From contig JBGQLG010000107.1 of NCBI GenBank assembly GCA_041499965.1, positions 1 to 18,212 on the forward strand: a DNA stretch of 18,212 nt, written 5' to 3'. The stretch is from AR5 sp041499965. GTDB taxonomy: Bacteria; Methylomirabilota; Methylomirabilia; Rokubacteriales; CSP1-6. This document shows positions 12,805-18,212 of this stretch, one piece after another (position 1 is the stretch's first letter; the number at the start of each line of letters is the position of its first letter). A model generated the notes under the pieces. It was not told the origin of the DNA, made no database searches, and was given only the letters and a program-made list of their open reading frames with translations. The position numbers and the translations under genes were made by a program.

Positions 12805-14031
12805 GTGAGCAAGGCCGGGGTGGAGGTGAACGGGCGGGGGTATCACTGGCCGGATGGGCCGGTGGTGATCGTGTGCGTGGATGGCTGTGAGCCCGAGTAC
12901 GTGGCCCGGGTCGTCGAGAGTGGCGGGGCGCCGTGGTTCGCCGACGTGGTGGCGAAGGGGACCGCGCTGGAGGTGGACGCGGTGGTACCGACGTTCACCA
13001 ATCCGAACAACCTGTCGATCGTGACCGGCGCGCCGCCGAGCGTGCACGGGATCTGCGGCAACTACTTCTACGACCGCGACGCCGGTGTGGAAGTGATGAT
13101 GAACGACCCCAAGTACCTGCGGGCCGACACGATCCTGGCCGCCTTCGCGCGGGCCGGCGCCTCGCTGGCCGTGGTCACCGCCAAGGACAAGCTCCGGCGC
13201 CTGCTCGGTCACGGCATGCGCGGCATCTGCTTTTCCTCCGAGCAGGCCGATCGCACGACCATGGCCGAGCACGGCCTCGACGACGCGCTGGGGCTGGTCG
13301 GCCTGCCGCTGCCCGACGTGTACAGCGCGGCCCTGAGCGAGTTCGTCTTCGCCGCCGGCGTCAAGCTGATGGAGTCGGTGCGGCCGGACGTCATGTACCT
13401 CTCGACCACCGACTACGTGCAACACAAGCACGCGCCGGGCACGCCCGAGGCCGACGCCTTCTACCGGATGATGGACGGCTACCTCGGCACGCTGCAGGCG
13501 CTCGGCGCGACGATCGCGCTGACCGCCGATCACGGGATGAACGCCAAGACCGACGCCGCCGGCGCGCCCGGGGTCGTCTACCTGCAGGACGTCCTCGACG
13601 AGTGGCTCGGCGCCGGCCGAGCCCGGGTGATCCTGCCGATCACCGATCCCTACGTCGTCCATCACGGCGCGCTCGGGTCGTTCGCCACCGTGTACCTGCC
13701 GGCCGGCACCGACACCGGCACCGTCGGCCGCCGGCTCGGCGCGCTGGCGGGCGTGGAGGTGGTGCTGGAGCGGGAGGCGGCGTGCCGGCGCTTCGAGCTG
13801 CCGCCCGACCGCATGGGCGATCTCGTCGTCATCTCCACACGCCACGTCGTGCTCGGCACCGCCGCCACCCGGCACGACCTGTCGGGTCTCGACGCGCCGT
13901 TGCGCTCGCACGGGGGTCTGAGCGAGCAGCGCGTGCCGCTGCTGGTGAACCGACGGACGACCGGTTTGCCCGGCGGGCGGCTGCGGAACTTCGACATCTT
14001 CGACGTCGCGCTCAATCGGGTGACGGTGTGA
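12805..14031 (+). CDS. phnA: Phosphonoacetate hydrolase (alkaline phosphatase superfamily)
   Basis: A 408-aa di-zinc hydrolase expected to split the C-P bond of phosphonoacetate into acetate and phosphate. Ligands visible: D26 in CVDGCEP; the nucleophile T65 in PTFTNPNNLSIVTG; D203 and H207 in TTDYVQHKHAPG; D242-H243 in ADHGM; H369 in LRSHGG. From memory, the Sinorhizobium PhnA set is D29, T68, D211, H215, D250, H251 and H377; the spacing matches with constant offsets (3, then 8). No signal peptide, so cytosolic. I chose the GTG at 12805 because GAGGAGGA lies 5 nt upstream; a GTG at 12736 is in frame but lacks a site. The stop overlaps phnW by one base. A related phosphodiesterase or phosphoglycerate-mutase-like activity is less likely. 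Confidence 0.85.
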   Translation: MSKAGVEVNGRGYHWPDGPVVIVCVDGCEPEYVARVVESGGAPWFADVVAKGTALEVDAVVPTFTNPNNLSIVTGAPPSVHGICGNYFYDRDAGVEVMMNDPKYLRADTILAAFARAGASLAVVTAKDKLRRLLGHGMRGICFSSEQADRTTMAEHGLDDALGLVGLPLPDVYSAALSEFVFAAGVKLMESVRPDVMYLSTTDYVQHKHAPGTPEADAFYRMMDGYLGTLQALGATIALTADHGMNAKTDAAGAPGVVYLQDVLDEWLGAGRARVILPITDPYVVHHGALGSFATVYLPAGTDTGTVGRRLGALAGVEVVLEREAACRRFELPPDRMGDLVVISTRHVVLGTAATRHDLSGLDAPLRSHGGLSEQRVPLLVNRRTTGLPGGRLRNFDIFDVALNRVTV

Positions 14032-15119
14032 TGCGCGAGTGGGTCCTGCTGAACCCGGGGCCGGCCAACACCAGCCCCCGCGTGCGCCAGGCGCTGCTGA
14101 TGCCCGACCTCTGCCACCGCGAGCCCGAGTTCTTCGAGGTGATGCGCGAGTGCCGGGAGCGGCTGGTGCGGATGGCCGGGGCCCCGGCCTTCGGGGCCGT
14201 GCTCTTCACCGGCTCGGGCACGGCGGCGGTGGAGGCCACGCTGGCCTCGGCCGTGCCCGACGATCGTGCCCTGCTCGTCGTCAGCAACGGCGTCTACGGC
14301 GAGCGGATGCTGCGCATCGCCCGCGCCCACCGCATTCCGACCGAGGCGCTCACCTACGATGTCACCACGCCGGTGGCGCCCTCCGACGTCGCCCAGGCGC
14401 TGCGCGAGCACCCGGAGATCAGCCACGTGGCCGTGGTCCACCACGAGACGACTACGGGCCTGCTGAACCCGGTCGAGGCGGTGGCCGACGTGGCCGCCGC
14501 CGCCGGCCGGCGGGTGATCGTGGACGCGATGAGCAGCCTGTTCGGCGAGCGGCTGGACGTTGGCCACGAGGGGTTCGACTTCGTGACGGCCAGCGCCAAC
14601 AAGTGCCTGCAGGGCATTCCCGGCATCTCCTTCGTGCTGGCCCGTCGCGCCGCGCTTCAGGCGCTGAAGGGCCGCGCGGCGCGCAGCGTGTACCTAGACC
14701 TGCTCAGCCACTGGAGCACCCAGGAGCAGGACAACACGCCGTTCACGCCGGCCGTGCAGGTGCTGCACGCCATGCGGGAGGCGCTGGTCGAGCTGGAGGA
14801 GGAAGGCGTCGGCGCCCGCATCGCGCGCTACGGCGAAAACTGTCGCGTGCTGCGCCTCGGGATGGCCGCGCTCGGCTTCGACGTCCTGGTGGCGGAGGGG
14901 GCGCGCTCGCAGATCCTCACCACCTTTCGCCTCCGACCCGGTCTCGGCTACGACGCCCTGCACGACGCGATGAAGCGCCGTGGCTACGTCATCTACGCTG
15001 GGCAGGGGGACATCCGCACGTACGCCTTCCGCGTCTCCAACATGGGCACGCTCACCCCCAAGGACATGCAGGCCGTCGTCACGGCCTTCGCGGAGTGTCT
15101 GGCCGAGCTGGGATGCTGA
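14031..15119 (+). CDS. phnW: 2-aminoethylphosphonate--pyruvate transaminase
   Basis: A 362-aa class V PLP aminotransferase. It would transfer the amino group of 2-aminoethylphosphonate to pyruvate, giving phosphonoacetaldehyde and alanine. The start LLNPGPANTSPRVRQAL (6-22), FTGSGTAAVEA (59-69), HHETTTGLLNP (137-147), VDAMSS (164-169) and the PLP lysine K191 in SANKCLQGIPG all fit PhnW; D165 should hold the PLP ring nitrogen. The region FTPAVQVLHAMREAL (238-252) and the RGYVIYAGQ strand near the end are also PhnW-like. The ATG overlaps the phnA stop by one base (TGATG). Alanine-glyoxylate-type transaminases share the fold, but the PhnA neighbour supports a phosphonate role. Confidence 0.88.
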   Translation: MREWVLLNPGPANTSPRVRQALLMPDLCHREPEFFEVMRECRERLVRMAGAPAFGAVLFTGSGTAAVEATLASAVPDDRALLVVSNGVYGERMLRIARAHRIPTEALTYDVTTPVAPSDVAQALREHPEISHVAVVHHETTTGLLNPVEAVADVAAAAGRRVIVDAMSSLFGERLDVGHEGFDFVTASANKCLQGIPGISFVLARRAALQALKGRAARSVYLDLLSHWSTQEQDNTPFTPAVQVLHAMREALVELEEEGVGARIARYGENCRVLRLGMAALGFDVLVAEGARSQILTTFRLRPGLGYDALHDAMKRRGYVIYAGQGDIRTYAFRVSNMGTLTPKDMQAVVTAFAECLAELGC

Positions 15120-15126
15120 GCCGCGA

Positions 15127-15975
15127 GTGAGCCTCGCGGCGCTCGGCCTCGTCCTGTGCGCGGCCGGCCTGCACGCCGGCTGGAACGCGATCGCCAAGCG
15201 CGGCAGCGACCCGGTGGTGTTCCTGTGGCTGGCCACGCTGGCCTCGACCACGGTGCTGTTGCCGTTGGGCCTCTGGCACCTGGTCCTGGGCGGGCTCTCG
15301 CCGGCGGCGGTGCCGTTCGTGCTCGCCACGATCGCGCTGCACGCGCTGTACTTCTACGCGCTCGGCCGCGCCTACGCCTCGGGCGCGTACTCGCTCGTGT
15401 ATCCGGTGGCCCGCGGGCTCGGCGTGGCGCTGGTGCCCATCGTGGCGCTGCTGCTGCTCGACGAGCGGCTCTCGCCGCTGGGCAGTGTCGGGATCGTGCT
15501 GGTCGTGGCGGGCATTGCCGCGCTCCACGTGCTGCCCGGCACCGCGCGGGCGCCGACCCCCGCGGCCGCACTGCTGTGGCCCGTCGTCACCGGCCTCACG
15601 ATCGCCGGCTACTCGCTGGTCGACAAGGCGGGCGTGGCCCGGCTCAACCCGGTGCCGTACATGCTGCTGCTGGAGGGGGGCTGCGCCCTGCTCGGACTGC
15701 CGCTGCTCGGCCTGCGCCGGGACGCCGTCCGCCGCGAGCTGCGCGGCTGGCCGATGATCGTGCTCGCGGCGACGATGAGCGCGCTGGCCTACACGCTGGT
15801 GCTGTTCGCGTTCCGGATCTCGAAGACCGGCTACGTGGTCGCCGCGCGCGAGCTGTCGATCGTGCTGTCGGCCGTGATCGGCAGCCTGTGGCTGCGCGAG
15901 GGGCGGCTGGCGCCGCGCCTGGCCGGCGCGACGATCGTCCTGGCCGGTGTCGCCTGCATCGCGCTGGCTCGTTGA
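15127..15975 (+). CDS. EamA/DMT-superfamily membrane transporter
   Basis: A 282-aa integral membrane protein built from about ten hydrophobic helices in two EamA halves, the usual size for the drug/metabolite transporter superfamily. Seen: AGLHAGWNAIAKRGSDP near the N-terminus, YFYALGRAYASGAYSLVYPVARG (about 78-100) with the typical end of the first half at LLLDERLSPLG, and the repeat of this pattern in FRISKTGYVVAARELSIVLSA and LREGRLAPR of the second half. The GTG at 15127 is 7 nt after phnW with a weak site, so it probably belongs to the phosphonate operon and may move a substrate or product of that pathway. Substrate cannot be read from sequence; import of 2-aminoethylphosphonate or export of a by-product are both only guesses. 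Confidence 0.85.
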   Translation: MSLAALGLVLCAAGLHAGWNAIAKRGSDPVVFLWLATLASTTVLLPLGLWHLVLGGLSPAAVPFVLATIALHALYFYALGRAYASGAYSLVYPVARGLGVALVPIVALLLLDERLSPLGSVGIVLVVAGIAALHVLPGTARAPTPAAALLWPVVTGLTIAGYSLVDKAGVARLNPVPYMLLLEGGCALLGLPLLGLRRDAVRRELRGWPMIVLAATMSALAYTLVLFAFRISKTGYVVAARELSIVLSAVIGSLWLREGRLAPRLAGATIVLAGVACIALAR

Positions 15976-16049
15976 TCCCGGCCGCCGGGCCTCGCCGGGC
16001 GCCGCGGGCCGTGTGGCATCAGGGCTGCTCCGCTCCAGGGCAGGGCCGA

Positions 16050-16072
16050 CGGGCCCGCGCCCGCGGGGCCCG
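16050..16072. terminator. GC-rich hairpin between convergent genes
   Basis: CGGGCCC (16050-16056) and GGGCCCG (16066-16072) pair around a 9-nt loop. It lies between the transporter gene (+) and the membrane protein gene (-), where both transcripts must end. No T tract follows on either strand. A second stem, CTGCGGC (16122-16128) with GCCGCAG (16141-16147), is nearer the minus-strand gene. Confidence 0.3.
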
Positions 16073-16165
16073 AGGGTCGTGTGCACCAGCTCACGGTATT
16101 GCAGACTCGCCTTGCCTGCGGCTGCGGCTCGGACAACAACGCCGCAGTGCGGTCACCAGTGGGGG

Positions 16166-16582
16166 TCAGAAGAAGCTGCGTCGAGCTCCCGGAGCGGGCA
16201 GGCGCCGCTGGCACTCGGGGCACAGGTCCGGCGAGAGGTTGGCATCGGACTCGCCGCGGACGTAGTCCTCGAGCGACACCCAGGTGCCGGTGCCGTTGCG
16301 GGCCTTGCGACACCAGGCGCAGATGCGTATGACACCCGACAGCATGCGAAGCTCCCGCTGGGCGGCCTGCAGCTCGCGCCACCGGCGCCAGGAGAAGATC
16401 GCGACGCCGCTGATCACCACCAGGGCCAGGCTGACGAGGTCGTCGACCAGCTCCTGCGTGTGCAGCCAGACGGCCAGGCGGTTGAAGATCTCGAGCGCCG
16501 TCAGCAGGACGAAGACCAGCGCCCCGGCCGCCGTCAGCACCACGGCATCCTGGGGCGCACGGCTGACCGGGTGGTGAGGCAT
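16166..16582 (-). CDS. Small membrane protein with C-terminal paired-CxxC module
   Basis: A 138-aa protein with two membrane helices (about 13-32 and 47-65), a short charged coil (66-82), then a cytosolic module: ICAWCRKARNGTGTW (87-101), LEDYVRG (104-110) and CPEC (121-124). The pattern CxWCKK..D..W...E.Y.......HG.CPEC is a recurrent C-terminal tail in bacterial PAS/receiver signalling proteins. I know it from memory as a putative metal- or redox-responsive tail; it has no settled function. Here it is attached directly to a membrane anchor. I chose ATG 16582; an upstream TTG at 16618 is possible. A weak promoter-like TTGCTT, 17 bp, CACCAT lies 7 nt before the ATG. It diverges from the 50-aa ORF and amidase. 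Confidence 0.72.
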   Translation of the reverse strand: MPHHPVSRAPQDAVVLTAAGALVFVLLTALEIFNRLAVWLHTQELVDDLVSLALVVISGVAIFSWRRWRELQAAQRELRMLSGVIRICAWCRKARNGTGTWVSLEDYVRGESDANLSPDLCPECQRRLPAPGARRSFF

Positions 16583-16631
16583 GTCCGGAATGGTGCGCAC
16601 GCCGGTCGGCGAAAGCAAGCGATCGTGGCGA

Positions 16632-16640
16632 TGCTAGAAT
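16632..16640 (+). promoter_or_regulatory. Extended -10 promoter element for the amidase unit
   Basis: TGCTAGAAT is an extended -10 with five of six matches to TATAAT, ending 10 nt before the ATG at 16651. The predicted leader is only a few bases, and there is no Shine-Dalgarno. It shares TGCTANAATCCG with the meaB element. Confidence 0.5.
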
Positions 16641-16650
16641 CCGAGCCGTC

Positions 16651-16803
16651 ATGAGCCAGGCGGATCCGCCCGGTCACCGGCAGGTCCAGGGCGACGTCGC
16701 CGCCCTGGCCGGCTTCATCGAGCGCGCGGCCGGAGACCTGGCCCTGCCCGAGGAGCCGTCGAACTTCGCCGTCGTGCTGGAGGCCGGAGCCCCCCGTGAC
16801 TGA
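16651..16803 (+). CDS. 50-aa small protein preceding amidase
   Basis: A 50-aa ORF starting MSQADPPGHRQ, followed by an amphipathic helix (about 14-30) and ending PEEPSNFAVVLEAGAPRD. Its stop codon lies inside the amidase start region: the amidase GTG at 16796 overlaps the last 8 nt. An extended -10 sits 10 nt before its ATG. Small helical proteins of this sort stand beside several amidase-signature enzymes (GatC, AtzG and HpxX-type partners), which stabilise their amidase. I can see the position and the helical character, but sequence similarity to these partners is too weak to claim membership. It could also be a short leader peptide that couples translation to the amidase. Confidence 0.6.
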   Translation: MSQADPPGHRQVQGDVAALAGFIERAAGDLALPEEPSNFAVVLEAGAPRD

Positions 16804-18190
16804 GCTCACCCTGGCCGAGGTGGCGGCGGCGATCGCGGCGCGTCAGCTCTCGGCGGTGGAGGTGACGCGCGCGTGCCTCGATCGCATCGCGCGGCTGGAC
16901 GGGCGCCTGCGCGCGTTCATCACGCTCGACGCCGACGGAGCGCTGGCCCGGGCGCGCGTGCTCGACGGCGAGCTGGCGGCCGGGCGTCCACGGGGGCCGC
17001 TGCACGGCGTGCCGCTGGCCTACAAGGACCTCTGCCACGTCCCCGGGCTGCCGACCTCCTGCGGCACCAAGACCGCGGAGTACTTCGCGAGCGAGATCGA
17101 GTGCACGGCCGTGGCGCGCCTGACCGCCGCCGGCGCCGTCACGCTCGGCAAGCTGAACATGACGGAGCTGGCGCTGGGTCCCTTCGGCGACAATCCGCAC
17201 CACGGCAACGTCGACAATCCGTGGAAAGCCGGACACGTCTCGGGCGGCTCGTCCAGCGGCTCCGGGGCCGCCGTGGCCGCCGGGCTCGCCTACGGCGCGC
17301 TCGGCTCGGATACCGGTGGCTCGATCCGACTGCCCGCGGCGTGCTGCGGCATCGTCGGCGTCAAGCCGACCTACGGGCGGGTGAGCCGGGCCGGTGCCAT
17401 GCCACTGTCGTGGTCCCTCGACCACCTGGGGCCGATGACACGCACGGTGCGCGATGCGGCGCTGATGCTCGAGATCGTGGCGGGCCACGATCCCCTCGAC
17501 GGTACATCCAGCCGGCGTCCGGTCGGCGCGCTGGTGGCGGCGCTCGAGCGCCCGCCGGCCGGGCTCCGGGTGGTGGTGCCCGACAACTACTACTTCGACG
17601 GCGTCGCCCCCGAGGTGCGGACCGCGGTCGAGGCCGCCGCCGGCGTGCTCGCCTCGCTCGGTGTCCGGGTGCAGACGATGCGGCTGCCCGACCCGGCGGT
17701 GCTCAGCGACGTCGCCAACGTCCTGGCTCGCTCGGAGAGCTCCACCATCCACGCGCGCGTGGCCCGCGACCGGCCGCACGAGCTGGGGGCCGCCGTGCGC
17801 AGCCGGCTTCAGATCGGCTTTCACATCTCGGCTCACGACTACCTGCAGGCCGGCCGCCTGCGCGCCCGCCTGGCCCGCGAGTTCGTGGCCGAGGTCTTCG
17901 CCGAGACCGACGCCGTGCTGGCGCCCACCATCCCGGAGCCGCCGCCGGCGCTGGACGCCGTCACCACGGGCGCGGTCGACGAGATCGTGCGGCGCATGGG
18001 ACGCTTCTCGCGGCTGACGCGTCCCTTCAACGCGCTGGGCCTGCCGGTCGTCGCGCTGCCCTGCGGTGCCGTCGCCGACGGTCGCCCGCTCGGACTTCAG
18101 ATCGTTGGCCGGCCCTTCGACGAGGCCACCGTGCTCCGCCTGGCTCACGCCTACGAGCAGGCGACCGGCTGGCACGCGCGGCGGCCGTAG
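16796..18190 (+). CDS. Amidase signature family hydrolase
   Basis: A 464-aa enzyme of the amidase-signature family, cleaving a C-N amide bond with a Ser-cisSer-Lys triad in the cytosol. The triad is complete: K77 in AYKDL, S152 in GHVSGGSSSGSG, S176 in SDTGGSIRLPA; the spacings (75 and 24) equal those of GatA (K79, S154, S178 in S. aureus, from memory). Length is a little short of GatA (about 485). No gatB is near and the neighbour is a 50-aa ORF, not a full gatC, so a stand-alone amidase or ureidoacid-type hydrolase is more likely than tRNA-dependent amidotransferase. The GTG at 16796 overlaps the preceding ORF by 8 nt, so translation is coupled. Substrate not inferable. Confidence 0.9.
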   Translation: MTELTLAEVAAAIAARQLSAVEVTRACLDRIARLDGRLRAFITLDADGALARARVLDGELAAGRPRGPLHGVPLAYKDLCHVPGLPTSCGTKTAEYFASEIECTAVARLTAAGAVTLGKLNMTELALGPFGDNPHHGNVDNPWKAGHVSGGSSSGSGAAVAAGLAYGALGSDTGGSIRLPAACCGIVGVKPTYGRVSRAGAMPLSWSLDHLGPMTRTVRDAALMLEIVAGHDPLDGTSSRRPVGALVAALERPPAGLRVVVPDNYYFDGVAPEVRTAVEAAAGVLASLGVRVQTMRLPDPAVLSDVANVLARSESSTIHARVARDRPHELGAAVRSRLQIGFHISAHDYLQAGRLRARLAREFVAEVFAETDAVLAPTIPEPPPALDAVTTGAVDEIVRRMGRFSRLTRPFNALGLPVVALPCGAVADGRPLGLQIVGRPFDEATVLRLAHAYEQATGWHARRP

Positions 18191-18196
18191 AGAGCG

Positions 18197-18212
18197 ATGG
18201 AGGAAAAGCCGG
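18197..18212 (+). CDS. Possible start of next gene (cut by window end)
   Basis: ATGGAGGAAAAGCCG opens 6 nt after the amidase stop and runs off the window. Five codons are visible, too few to identify. The GGAGG inside it could instead be the ribosome binding site of a gene starting just beyond the edge. Confidence 0.3.

Overview
The window is GC-rich, densely packed bacterial chromosome with almost every gene on the + strand. Its mix of genes (MeaB, an ETF:quinone oxidoreductase-like Fe-S protein, c-type cytochromes, 2-aminoethylphosphonate catabolism, a MASE1 hybrid kinase) fits an environmental, respiring, fatty-acid or amino-acid degrading bacterium. I lean towards Candidatus Rokubacteria/Methylomirabilota from overall character, but nothing in the sequence proves a taxon. 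No rRNA, tRNA, CRISPR array, insertion sequence or phage gene was found.

Layout. At the left end an orotate phosphoribosyltransferase-like gene (-) diverges from tsaB-rimI (+), a tRNA/ribosomal-protein modification pair. A secreted two-site cytochrome c, a lipoprotein cytochrome c' and a YceI-family secreted protein follow, closed by a strong hairpin at about 4058-4087. Next comes about 310 bp of non-coding DNA that is unusually structured: perfect hairpins, a possible three-way junction and a 40-bp direct repeat. Then meaB, a 662-aa membrane Fe-S oxidoreductase and a DUF1232 protein are joined by ATGA overlaps. A diaminopimelate-decarboxylase-family gene and a 1032-aa MASE1-GAF-GAF-histidine kinase-REC protein follow. 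About 700 bp of lower-quality coding DNA then holds a truncated receiver-domain remnant and a probable 68-aa Cys-containing protein.

The right part carries a phosphonate cluster: phosphonoacetate hydrolase (phnA), 2-aminoethylphosphonate transaminase (phnW) and an EamA/DMT-type transporter. The dehydrogenase (PhnY) expected to connect the two enzymes is absent from the window. Next are a small membrane protein (-) ending in a paired CxxC module, a 50-aa ORF, and an amidase-signature enzyme whose start overlaps that ORF.

Regulatory theme. Several genes that begin transcription units (tsaB, meaB, the 50-aa ORF before the amidase, less clearly the decarboxylase) have an extended -10-like element, TGCTANA(A/C)TCC or a relative, only 7-16 nt before the start codon and no Shine-Dalgarno. 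Some genes inside or with leaders (cytochrome c', YceI, phnA, pyrE) have strong GGAGG-type sites. This suggests leaderless or nearly leaderless transcripts for operon-leading genes.
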